Source: CAZHZT01 sp964537285 | GTDB lineage: Bacteria; Bacteroidota; Bacteroidia; Chitinophagales; Saprospiraceae | Assembly: GCA_964537285.1 (NCBI GenBank) | Contig: CAZHZT010000114.1 | Location: forward strand, 1 to 18,923 | Direction of reading: 5' to 3' | Length of the DNA: 18,923 nucleotides | Shown: positions 6,611-13,871 of the stretch, piece by piece | Position numbering within the stretch: the first letter of the stretch is position 1 | Layout: every line of letters begins with the position of its first letter | Notes under the pieces: model-generated | What the model was told of the DNA's origin: nothing | Databases searched by the model: none | Seen by the model: only the letters and a program-made list of their open reading frames with translations | Translations under genes and position numbers: made by a program

Positions 6611-8068
6611 TTAAGCAATCCTTGCTTCCAATTCTTTACTTACCCGTTCGATAGCATTTTTAAGTACTTCTAAGGCCAGATCGATCGTGTGCAGATGAGT
6701 TCGGAAGTTCAATACCGCTAACCGTATCCAAAACACGCCATTTATTGTGGTAGAAGAAAGAAAAACACGACCATCTTCGCGCACAGCTTCCACTACTGCA
6801 GCATTAAAGAAGTTGGCATCACTCATCTCGGGGATATAACGATAGATCATTACTGACAGCTCAGGGTATGGGCCCACCTGAAAGCCTAGTTCTTGTACTT
6901 TTTCGTAAAAATACCTGCACAGCATAATCTTTTCACTCAATGCTGCACGGAATGGATGTAAACCATAGAGCTGCAGGGGTAACCAAAGACGCACCGCTCT
7001 AAAATGCTTGGTCAATTCCGGAGATAAATCCGCTGGAGAAGGTTCATTCAAATCGTCAATTACATCCTGAAGGTAACTGGCCTTATAATAATGCGATTTC
7101 CATTGTGCCTCTACATTTTTGATTAAAACTGCCCCAAGCCCATAAGGTAGAAATAATCCTTTGTGAGGATCCATTGCCAGAGAGTCCGATTTTTCGACTC
7201 CTTTAAATTTATCCCTGGCTTCTGGCGTCAATACAAAAAAACCGCCGTAGGCAGCATCAATGTGAAGCCACAAATTGTACTGTTTAGCAATATGGGCAAT
7301 ATCGTCTATAGGATCTACAGCTCCGGTATCTGTAGTACCGACGGAACCCACCACCATAAAAGGAATTAAACCATCGGCTTGATCTTCTTCGACCATTTTC
7401 AGCAAAGCGATTGCATCCATACGGAAATGCCCATCCAGAGGAACGTAACGATGCTTACATTCTCTTAAGCCTGCAATTCGAATAGCTTTTTGTACACAGT
7501 GATGCACCTGTTCGGTGAGATAAATAACTGATCGTTTGACCTTATCCGCCGTAATTTCGTGAAAATCCCTTGCTGTAACAATTGCAATTAAGTTAGCAAT
7601 AGAGCCCCCGGAGGTTAAATTACCCAAGGCGGAATCAGGGTATCCCATTAATTGGCACATCCAGCGGATGAGCATGTTCTCCATGCGAACAGCTCCCGGG
7701 CAAGAGAAGAACAAGCCCGCGTACCGATTAGTCACTGCGGCCAGGTAATCGCCCAATGCAGCAGGGTAAACTCCACCGCCGGGAATGTAAGCTAAATGCC
7801 CCCCAGATGCAGCATTAAGGCCGGCACCATCCACGTATTTTTCAAAGAGTTCGAGTATTTCTTCCATAGTTTTCCCTTCCTCCTCAATGGGGTATTGGAG
7901 CAATTCCCTTGACTTAGTGTTCGATTCAACGAATGCAGGGCTTTCTTCCAGCTTATCCAGGAAGTCTCCGGCATATTTTTCTGCCGCAGCGGTGATATTG
8001 GTGCGACTATCAATGTCTAAATGCAATTGCCGGGCAGTTTTCTCCAGTTCGCGTATTTTTTCAATCAT
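6611..8068 (-). CDS. Group II PLP-dependent amino-acid decarboxylase
   Basis: A 485-residue fold-type I enzyme of the aromatic amino acid/glutamate/histidine decarboxylase family. It uses pyridoxal phosphate to remove CO2 from an amino acid in the cytoplasm. Visible landmarks are the N-terminal cap with HLAYIPGGG (91-99), phosphate-side TSGGS (152-156), ring-stacking His189 in EQVHH, GTTDTGAVDP (244-253), Asp271 in HIDAAYGG, and the Schiff-base Lys303 in DPHKG. Length fits the family (about 470-490). The motifs and N-terminal layout fit aromatic-type decarboxylases better than GadA/B-type glutamate decarboxylases, but the substrate cannot be fixed from sequence. The ATG (8068-8066) overlaps the stop of the preceding minus-strand gene by 8 nt, so the two are probably translationally coupled. 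The bidirectional terminator ends the transcript. Confidence 0.9.
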   Translation of the reverse strand: MIEKIRELEKTARQLHLDIDSRTNITAAAEKYAGDFLDKLEESPAFVESNTKSRELLQYPIEEEGKTMEEILELFEKYVDGAGLNAASGGHLAYIPGGGVYPAALGDYLAAVTNRYAGLFFSCPGAVRMENMLIRWMCQLMGYPDSALGNLTSGGSIANLIAIVTARDFHEITADKVKRSVIYLTEQVHHCVQKAIRIAGLRECKHRYVPLDGHFRMDAIALLKMVEEDQADGLIPFMVVGSVGTTDTGAVDPIDDIAHIAKQYNLWLHIDAAYGGFFVLTPEARDKFKGVEKSDSLAMDPHKGLFLPYGLGAVLIKNVEAQWKSHYYKASYLQDVIDDLNEPSPADLSPELTKHFRAVRLWLPLQLYGLHPFRAALSEKIMLCRYFYEKVQELGFQVGPYPELSVMIYRYIPEMSDANFFNAAVVEAVREDGRVFLSSTTINGVFWIRLAVLNFRTHLHTIDLALEVLKNAIERVSKELEARIA

Positions 8069-8783
8069 AATTCAATTTTTCTAATTCAATTTCCAGTTCT
8101 TTTCGTTGGGTTAAGGTACAAAACGCGCTTGCTTTTTCCCCAAGTCTTTTTAATTCAGGCAAAAAATCCTTTAGCACATTGGGTTGATAACGAGAATACG
8201 CGGGATCATAGCCATCGATAAGTAAGCGGAGCAGTCCGAAATGACCATTTTGTAAATCGCCCCGCATTTCATCAAAAGCTTGTGTTGCATTTATCAAGCC
8301 CGCCTCTTCCAGCCTGTCCATAAAGCTCAATGTTTCTTCAAGTACCTCAATGAGAAAAACCATGCATCGAAGTTCTTCCTCACCGAAACGCGCTATCTCT
8401 TCACCTGGTTCATAATAAAGAGATAAAATAGTTTCCGCATATTCCAGCATTTTAGCCAGATCGTTGTATCTCTCCTCCAGAGTCTGATCTTCATTCGTCA
8501 GCTTCATTAAGTTTTCGGCATTGACCATCCTGGCAAATACACTTCCCGAATAGGGACTCTTATGCCTTGGCAAAGAAAATTTATCAATACTATGCAATTT
8601 TGTCAACCAACGAGCTGCAAGGCGGTAGCTTTCCAAATTCCATGAGGTGTCAGGAGAAGCTAGCCGCATTTGAATGTAAGCATCCGGGAATAGAGAATTG
8701 TCCGGATATGGCCCTTGCAATGCTTGCCCCCAACAGTTTTGGTGGCCGATCAAAAAAAAGATAATCAGGTATTTAATTCGCAT
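8061..8783 (-). CDS. Secreted protein of unknown function, coupled to the decarboxylase
   Basis: A 240-residue protein starting at the ATG at 8783; an upstream in-frame TTG at 8807 would add eight residues in front of the signal peptide and is unlikely. The signal peptide is MRIKYLIIFFLIG with probable cleavage after CWGQ. The mature part is mostly helical with many acidic and Leu residues and reads like a helical bundle; I see no catalytic motif, lipobox or transmembrane helix. It is the first gene of a two-gene minus-strand unit. Its stop (TGA, 8063-8061) lies inside the start of the decarboxylase, an ATGATTGA overlap. A secreted protein coupled to a cytoplasmic PLP enzyme is odd; the pairing may reflect shared regulation only. 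I do not recognise the family. Confidence 0.78.
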   Translation of the reverse strand: MRIKYLIIFFLIGHQNCWGQALQGPYPDNSLFPDAYIQMRLASPDTSWNLESYRLAARWLTKLHSIDKFSLPRHKSPYSGSVFARMVNAENLMKLTNEDQTLEERYNDLAKMLEYAETILSLYYEPGEEIARFGEEELRCMVFLIEVLEETLSFMDRLEEAGLINATQAFDEMRGDLQNGHFGLLRLLIDGYDPAYSRYQPNVLKDFLPELKRLGEKASAFCTLTQRKELEIELEKLNYD

Positions 8784-8859
8784 TTGTAATTGGGTATCTA
8801 AACTCAATAAAATAAATTCTTCCTAAGTACTCTCAGCGATTCTCGCTTTGAAAAATAAA

Positions 8860-8966
8860 CGCGCCTACGGCGCGAAATTTTTTTTGAGGGAGGCCGGAAG
8901 GGCTATTTTGCTTCGCAAAATAGCCCTTCCGGCCTCCCTCAAAAAAAATACCGCCGCGAAGCGGCG
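8860..8966. repeat. Three-hairpin palindromic element with a 35-bp perfect stem
   Basis: The central part is a perfect inverted repeat: 8877-8911 pairs with 8915-8949 (35 bp) around a TTC loop, edged by eight T and eight A. On the left is a GC-rich hairpin (8860-8865 with 8869-8874, loop TAC) and on the right another (8952-8957 with 8961-8966, loop GAA). It lies between the stop of the pseudouridine synthase (9019) and the start of the secreted-protein gene (8783). The T-run after the stem on either strand means it can end transcription in both directions. The layout resembles REP/BIME-type mosaic elements. There is no second copy in the window. Confidence 0.85.
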
Positions 8967-9018
8967 TAAATTTGGTTTTGGATTTCCCAACCGAAAATTG
9001 CTGAAGTGCTAAGTTAAA

Positions 9019-9738
9019 TTATCTAATAATTTGCTTAAAATTGGGCCATAAATTCTCCTTTGGAACCGCTGACATTATTTCGACCGGCTCTTTTTTCACG
9101 GGATGGATAAACGACATTTTATGGCAGTGCAAATGAATGGAACCATCGCGATTAGGCTGAGGATAGCCATATTTCAAATCTCCTACTATTGGGCAACCAA
9201 TTCTTGCCAGCTGCGCCCTGATTTGATGAGGCCTTCCTGTTACAGGCTCCACTTTCAAGAGGCAACGATTGTCAACTACACCCAGGATTTCATAATTAGT
9301 GATGGCCCTTTTGGCTTCTTTAGACCGGTTACTAGACTGGTCATCATAAACTTTGACCTTGTTCTTTTCTCTATCCTTTATCAAGTAATGGATTAGTTGT
9401 CCTTTCTCTTGGTCCGGACGTTCTTTGGTAATTGCCAAATAGGTTTTTTGAATTTTCCTTTCTCTGAATAATTCGTTTATGCGGGTCAGCCCTTTGCTGG
9501 TTCGGGCAAATATTAAAGCTCCGCTTACGGGCCGGTCAAGCCGGTGAGCAATGCCAAGAAATACGTCCCCAGGTTTATCGTATCTAATTTTGATATACAA
9601 CTTCACTAAGTCTGCAGCCGTAGCATCTCCGGTTTCATCCCCTTGTACCAACCACCCTGCTTTTTTATGAATGGCGATAAAATGATTATCTTCGTGCAGT
9701 ACTTTTAGGTCTTCGATTTTTAGAGTTTTCCCCTCCAT
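9019..9738 (-). CDS. RluA-family RNA pseudouridine synthase
   Basis: A 239-residue cytoplasmic enzyme that converts uridine to pseudouridine in RNA. The family signature HRLDRPVSG is at residues 65-73 with the catalytic Asp68. Other conserved parts are the entry strand LHEDNHFIAIHKKAGWLV, the KTYLAI segment after the first half, and GRPHQIRAQL (about 168-177) followed by GDLKYG. There is no N-terminal S4 domain, so it is a short RluA/RluC catalytic-core type; whether the target is 23S rRNA or tRNA cannot be told. Unusually for this window, the ATG is preceded by AGGAAGG (9748-9742) only 3 nt away, a Shine-Dalgarno-like stretch that may be chance. It is probably monocistronic, ending at the three-hairpin element. 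Confidence 0.92.
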   Translation of the reverse strand: MEGKTLKIEDLKVLHEDNHFIAIHKKAGWLVQGDETGDATAADLVKLYIKIRYDKPGDVFLGIAHRLDRPVSGALIFARTSKGLTRINELFRERKIQKTYLAITKERPDQEKGQLIHYLIKDREKNKVKVYDDQSSNRSKEAKRAITNYEILGVVDNRCLLKVEPVTGRPHQIRAQLARIGCPIVGDLKYGYPQPNRDGSIHLHCHKMSFIHPVKKEPVEIMSAVPKENLWPNFKQIIR

Positions 9739-9825
9739 GATCCTTCCTGTTAGATTTTTGTTAGTTGTAAATTGGTTTTAGATGATTTCATTTGGTCGAA
9801 ATAAATTTGAGAAATCCTTAAACAA

Positions 9826-9949
9826 GAGTCATCCCGAATTTTCCGAATGGCTCATTTTTTGTAAAACCTTTGCAAGGTTATGTTAATGACTGGATTATCT
9901 ACTTTTTTCTTGATAAAAAAGTAGCAAAAAATCAAGGCTGTATTCAATT
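9826..9949 (+). repeat. Dispersed repeat, copy 1
   Basis: This stretch is related along its length to 18798-18923, with the same order of motifs: a GAGTCAT-CCGAA palindrome (decayed here), GTAAAACCTT, GTTAAT, then a CTAC hairpin and the tail ending in ATTCAATT. The last 51 nt (9899-9949) differ from 18873-18923 at only two positions. The hairpin is 9899-9908 with 9915-9924, loop CTTGAT. Confidence 0.85.
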
Positions 9950-9961
9950 CTTAACGCTTTT

Positions 9962-9984
9962 TGTCCCGAACTTGATTCGGGACA
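9962..9984. repeat. Palindrome TGTCCCGAA/TTCGGGACA
   Basis: A perfect 9-bp stem (9962-9970 with 9976-9984) with a CTTGA loop, inside the structured element. There is no T-run after it, so it is a structural part of the element rather than a clear terminator. Confidence 0.7.
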
Positions 9985-10291
9985 GCCTAAAATGAATAAA
10001 CTCGCCTCCTTACGTCGGCTCAAACAGTATTCATTTTTTAACGGCTGCCAGCCTATCAAAAAGCTAAATTGAATAAGGCCGGTCCTAAAAAATTCATTAC
10101 TGCACCTTTTTTAAATTGCAGGGACAACATGAAATTCCTGAAAATCCGAGATGGCTCATTTTTTTGTTCTTAAAATGTTTACCAAATGAAATCATCTAGC
10201 AGCCTGTAAAATACCTATATTAATTAGACTTTTTTGCTCATAAGTAGTTAACAATTATTTCAGAATAAAGTCTATTAAAAATTCACAATCT

Positions 10292-11122
10292 ATGAAATTA
10301 TCCATTGGTTTTTCACCTTGTCCGAATGATACTTTTATTTTTGATGCTTTAGTACACGGGCGTATTCCTCAGACGGATTTTGATTTTGAAGTTATTCTGG
10401 CCGATGTAGAAGAACTTAATCGCCTCGCATTTAAGGGTAAATTAGATATCACCAAGATCAGCTACCATGCATATGCCTACATAGCTGAAAAATATCAGTT
10501 ATTAAATGCCGGCTCTGCTTTAGGTAACAATTGTGGACCGCTTTTGATCGCTAAACGTCCTCTAACGGATGAAGAAATTAAACAAGGTCCAATTGCAATT
10601 CCAGGAAAGTATACCACCGCGAACTTCTTAATGGGGCTTGCTTATCCGGAAGCACAGAATAAGAAAGAAATTTTATTTTCAGAAATAGAAGAGGCTGTTT
10701 TAAGGGATGAAGTTGCTGCAGGAGTAATTATTCATGAAAACCGCTTCACTTACGAGCTGAAAGGCTTAAAGAAGATCATCGACCTCGGAGAACATTGGGA
10801 ATCCACTACTCAACATCCAATACCTCTTGGAGGAATAAGCATCAAAAGATCAACCCCTCTCCAGCTGAAGCTGCAATTCAATCAATTGTTAAAAGATAGT
10901 ATTGCCTATGCATTTAAAAACCCGGATGAGAGTTTCCCTTACATACAGCAGCATGCGCAGGAAATGGAAGTAGAGGTAATGAAAAAACACATTGACCTTT
11001 ATGTTAATGATTACTCACTGGATTTGGGGGAGAAAGGCCGGGCAGCTGTAGTTCAAATGTACCAAAAAGGCATTCAACATTCACTCATTCCAAAATTACC
11101 TGAAGATATTTTTATAAAATAA
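10292..11122 (+). CDS. mqnD: 1,4-dihydroxy-6-naphthoate synthase (futalosine menaquinone pathway)
   Basis: A 276-residue cytoplasmic enzyme of the MqnD family that converts cyclic de-hypoxanthine futalosine to 1,4-dihydroxy-6-naphthoate on the alternative route to menaquinone. The signature SPCPNDTFIFDALVHG is at residues 8-23, followed by KLDITKISYHAYAYI (about 50-64), NNCGPLLIA (79-87) and IIHENRFTY (146-154). His148 in the last motif is the likely counterpart of the catalytic His reported for the Thermus enzyme. Length is normal for the family (about 270-285). No other futalosine gene is in the window, so the pathway must be scattered. It starts 93 nt after the inverted-repeat element and has no clear terminator before the ald promoter. 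Confidence 0.93.
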   Translation: MKLSIGFSPCPNDTFIFDALVHGRIPQTDFDFEVILADVEELNRLAFKGKLDITKISYHAYAYIAEKYQLLNAGSALGNNCGPLLIAKRPLTDEEIKQGPIAIPGKYTTANFLMGLAYPEAQNKKEILFSEIEEAVLRDEVAAGVIIHENRFTYELKGLKKIIDLGEHWESTTQHPIPLGGISIKRSTPLQLKLQFNQLLKDSIAYAFKNPDESFPYIQQHAQEMEVEVMKKHIDLYVNDYSLDLGEKGRAAVVQMYQKGIQHSLIPKLPEDIFIK

Positions 11123-11146
11123 ATCTGTAAATTATCAATCAAAACC

Positions 11147-11154
11147 TATATTTG
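11147..11154 (+). promoter_or_regulatory. Possible Bacteroidota -7 element before ald
   Basis: TATATTTG matches the Bacteroidota -7 consensus TAnnTTTG and lies 40 nt upstream of the ald ATG at 11195. The -33 element is weak (CTG near 11125 instead of TTTG). An independent promoter here fits the gap after mqnD, but the call rests on one short motif. Confidence 0.4.
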
Positions 11155-11194
11155 CCGAGACAATCCGACCTCTTTAATAATTAATCTTTGAGAA

Positions 11195-12310
11195 ATGATA
11201 ATTGGAGTTCCTAAGGAAATAAAAACAAACGAGAACCGGGTCGCTTTGACCCCGGCCGGCGCACTGGAATTGACCAAACGCGGCCACACTGTTTATATTC
11301 AATCGGATGCAGGTTTCGGCAGCGGTTTTATCGATCAGGAATATGTAAACGCTGGCGCATCTATTTTGCCAACCATCGAAGAAACGTATGCAGCCGCCGA
11401 AATGATCATAAAGGTCAAAGAACCAATCGAGCAAGAATACCCTTTAATTAAAGAAGATCAATTGGTATTTACGTATTTCCACTTCGCTTCCTACAAGCCC
11501 CTAACTATGGCTATGATTGAGAGCAAAGCCATATGCCTGGCATATGAGACCGTGGAACTTCCCAACCGATCCCTTCCTCTTCTCGTCCCCATGTCTGAAG
11601 TAGCCGGCAGAATGGCTGTTCAAGAAGGCGCTAAATACTTAGAAAAACCCGTGAAAGGCCGGGGCGTTCTACTTGGTGGAGTTCCCGGAGTTACCCCTGG
11701 AAAAGTTCTCGTTCTGGGAGGTGGTATTGTAGGAACACAAGCAGCCAAAATGGCCGCAGGCCTTGGTGCGCAAGTAACTATTTTAGATATCAACTTAGAG
11801 CGTATGAGGTATTTGGCCGATGTGATGCCGTCAAATGTAATCACTTTGTTCTCTAACGAATACAATATCCGCCAACTCATTCAGGATCACGACTTAATTA
11901 TCGGAGCTGTATTGATTCCTGGTGCTAAAGCACCTAGCCTAATCCGTCGGGATATGCTTAAACTAATGCGCGCGGGAACAGTAATGGTGGATGTAGCCGT
12001 AGATCAAGGGGGATGTTTTGAAACGACTAAACCAACTACACATGAAGATCCAATTTATATCATTGATGATGTAGTTCATTACTGTGTTGCGAATATGCCC
12101 GGTGCCGTTCCTTATACTTCTACTATTGCCCTTACTAATGCAACGCTTCCTTACGCTATTCAATTGGCTGAAAAAGGATGGAAGAAAGCTTGTAAGGAGA
12201 ATGGACCTCTTAAGCTCGGTCTTAATGTAGTGAATGGGAAAGTAGTCTATAAAGGAGTAGCTGATGCCTTCAACCTTCCGTTGGAAGATGTTTCTTCTGT
12301 ATTGGACTAG
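11195..12310 (+). CDS. ald: Alanine dehydrogenase
   Basis: A 371-residue NAD-dependent enzyme (EC 1.4.1.1) that interconverts L-alanine with pyruvate and ammonia in the cytoplasm. Key residues fall at the same numbers as in characterised family members: Arg15 and Lys75 for substrate binding, His96 and Asp270 for catalysis. The NAD-binding Rossmann loop GGGIVG is at 175-180 with Asp198 at the end of the second strand. The N-terminal MIIGVPKEIK and the stretch PVKGRGVLLGGVPGV are typical. Length is normal and it looks fully active. It may supply pyruvate or handle ammonia from amino-acid catabolism, matching the aminotransferase next door, but each gene ends at its own terminator, so they are not clearly one operon. 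Confidence 0.96.
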   Translation: MIIGVPKEIKTNENRVALTPAGALELTKRGHTVYIQSDAGFGSGFIDQEYVNAGASILPTIEETYAAAEMIIKVKEPIEQEYPLIKEDQLVFTYFHFASYKPLTMAMIESKAICLAYETVELPNRSLPLLVPMSEVAGRMAVQEGAKYLEKPVKGRGVLLGGVPGVTPGKVLVLGGGIVGTQAAKMAAGLGAQVTILDINLERMRYLADVMPSNVITLFSNEYNIRQLIQDHDLIIGAVLIPGAKAPSLIRRDMLKLMRAGTVMVDVAVDQGGCFETTKPTTHEDPIYIIDDVVHYCVANMPGAVPYTSTIALTNATLPYAIQLAEKGWKKACKENGPLKLGLNVVNGKVVYKGVADAFNLPLEDVSSVLD

Positions 12311-12385
12311 TTTTTTGAAAAGAACTACTCTTGCAGATATTTAATACAGTGTAATAAGTAACCCCTACACTCCTTCTTTATCCGC

Positions 12386-12422
12386 AAAAAAGGGCTTAAA
12401 AACTTGCATTAAGCCCTTTTTT
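12386..12422. terminator. Intrinsic terminator after ald
   Basis: A 13-bp perfect stem (12386-12398 with 12410-12422) has an AGGGCTTA core, an 11-nt loop, and six A and six T at its ends. It lies 75 nt after the ald stop and 44 nt before the next start. The symmetric ends would allow function on both strands. Confidence 0.88.
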
Positions 12423-12466
12423 ATTGTAATTATGACCCTGTTAAAATTTTAAAATCCCGGTAATAT

Positions 12467-13708
12467 ATGGTACAAGATACGCAACTATCATCCAAAGATC
12501 TTATAGAACTAGAACACCAATACGGCGCCCACAACTATCACCCGCTCCCTGTTGTCCTTTCTCGAGGTGAGGGCGTTTATTTGTGGGATGTAGAAGGTAA
12601 AAAATACTATGATTTCCTTTCCGCTTATTCTGCCGTCAACCAGGGGCACTGCCACCCTCGCATTATTCATGCGTTAAATGAACAAGCAGCGAAACTTACG
12701 CTTACTTCCAGAGCCTTTCACAACGATGTTCTCGGTCGTTATGAAAAATTCATCACTGAATATTTTGGCTACGACAAGGTACTCCCCGTAAACAGTGGTG
12801 TGGAAGCCTGTGAAACAGCCGTCAAACTATGCAGGAAGTGGGCTTACAAGGTAAAAAAAGTTCCCACTAATCAAGCAAAGATCATTTTCGTAACCGGAAA
12901 CTTCTGGGGGCGTACCCTGGCAGCCATCTCCTCTTCTACTGACCCAAGCAGTACAGAGGGTTTTGGCCCTTACATGCCTGGATATGTAATCATTCCTTAT
13001 AATGATTTAGATGCCTTAAAAAATGCTCTGGAAGATCCAAATGTAGCTGGCTTCATGGTGGAGCCTATCCAAGGGGAAGCCGGTGTTGTAGTGCCTGATG
13101 AAGATTACCTACCTACAGCTTACAAAATGTGCCGGGAAAAAAATGTGCTGTTTATTGCCGATGAAGTGCAAACCGGTATTGCTCGCACAGGCAAGCTCAT
13201 CTGTTGCGATCACCACGGCTTCAAACCAGACATCCTCGTTTTGGGTAAGGCCCTTTCAGGGGGTGTTTTTCCAGTATCTGCGGCCCTTGCAAATGATGAA
13301 ATAATGCTAACGATCAGACCGGGCGAACATGGTTCTACCTTTGGAGGTAACCCCTTGGCTTGTGCTGTTGCTACAGAAGCATTGAAAGTAGTAAAAGAGG
13401 AGCATCTTGCTGAAAATGCTGAAAAAATGGGGATGCTTTTCCGCGAAAGAATGAGCGCCCTTATTGAAAAAACCGATTTGGTGACGCTCGTTCGTGGTAA
13501 AGGGCTCCTCAACGCTATTGTCATCAATGATCATGAGGAAAGCGATACTGCCTGGAACCTTTGCTTAAAACTCGCAGAAAACGGCCTTCTGGCTAAACCA
13601 ACCCACGGCAACATCATACGTTTCGCACCTCCTTTGGTGATGACCGAAGAGCAACTTCACGAATGTTGCGAAATAATTGAGAAAACGATACTTTCTTTTA
13701 ACTTTTAA
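12467..13708 (+). CDS. rocD: Ornithine aminotransferase
   Basis: A 413-residue class III PLP aminotransferase that moves the delta-amino group of ornithine to 2-oxoglutarate, giving glutamate-5-semialdehyde and glutamate (EC 2.6.1.13) in the cytoplasm. Residues known from human OAT are present: Tyr24 (human Tyr55) in GAHNYHPLP, Arg149 (human Arg180) in NFWGRT, Glu199 and Glu204 (human Glu230 and Glu235) in EPIQGEAG, Asp232 in ADEVQTG, and the Schiff-base Lys261 in LGKALSGG. Conservation of Tyr24 and the second Glu separates OAT from acetylornithine or GABA aminotransferases. There is no mitochondrial-type extension and length is that of bacterial RocD. It links arginine and proline metabolism. 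It stands alone between two terminators. Confidence 0.95.
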   Translation: MVQDTQLSSKDLIELEHQYGAHNYHPLPVVLSRGEGVYLWDVEGKKYYDFLSAYSAVNQGHCHPRIIHALNEQAAKLTLTSRAFHNDVLGRYEKFITEYFGYDKVLPVNSGVEACETAVKLCRKWAYKVKKVPTNQAKIIFVTGNFWGRTLAAISSSTDPSSTEGFGPYMPGYVIIPYNDLDALKNALEDPNVAGFMVEPIQGEAGVVVPDEDYLPTAYKMCREKNVLFIADEVQTGIARTGKLICCDHHGFKPDILVLGKALSGGVFPVSAALANDEIMLTIRPGEHGSTFGGNPLACAVATEALKVVKEEHLAENAEKMGMLFRERMSALIEKTDLVTLVRGKGLLNAIVINDHEESDTAWNLCLKLAENGLLAKPTHGNIIRFAPPLVMTEEQLHECCEIIEKTILSFNF

Positions 13709-13720
13709 ACAAATAAATAC

Positions 13721-13768
13721 AAAAGAACTGCATAAACACGTAAATTTTCGTGTTTATGCGGTTCTTTT
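13721..13768. terminator. Strong intrinsic terminator after the ornithine aminotransferase
   Basis: A 20-bp stem (13721-13740 with 13749-13768), with one T-G wobble and an 8-nt loop, ends in TTTT followed by an AT-rich run. It lies 12 nt after the stop at 13708. Four A at its start also allow reading from the other side. Confidence 0.88.
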
Positions 13769-13871
13769 ATATTTATTCGTTTAAGCTTATTCCCAACTCT
13801 TTTTTGTATTTTCATCACAATAACCCAACTCGTTTTGTAGTTACCTAGCATATTAAAAGCCTATTATATCT

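Larger units (their letters stand above)
9779..10198. repeat. Structured non-coding element with 18-bp perfect terminal inverted repeats
   Basis: This fills most of the 553-bp gene-free gap 9739-10291. TAGATGATTTCATTTGGT at 9779-9796 is exactly reverse-complementary to 10181-10198. As the outermost bases are TA on both sides, the unit can also be read as 16-bp inverted repeats flanked by a TA target duplication. Inside are two direct copies of ATGGCTCATTTTTT (9847 and 10151), a hairpin at 9899-9924, a hairpin at 9962-9984, a 10-bp inverted pair (9989-9998 with 10028-10037) and a 9-bp one (9941-9949 with 10067-10075). No protein is encoded. Part of it recurs at the right end of the window. MITE-like identity is inference. 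Confidence 0.7.

Noticed and set aside
8784..8807. TTG at 8807 as the start of the minus-strand secreted protein
   Set aside because: The ATG at 8783 is directly followed by the signal peptide; the extension is polar and unneeded.
9103..9396. 97-residue plus-strand open frame opposite the pseudouridine synthase
   Set aside because: It lies entirely within a gene with a clear catalytic signature on the other strand and shows no family features.
10292..13708. mqnD, ald and the aminotransferase as one metabolic operon
   Set aside because: A strong terminator lies between ald and the aminotransferase and a promoter-like element before ald; the shared strand alone does not make an operon.
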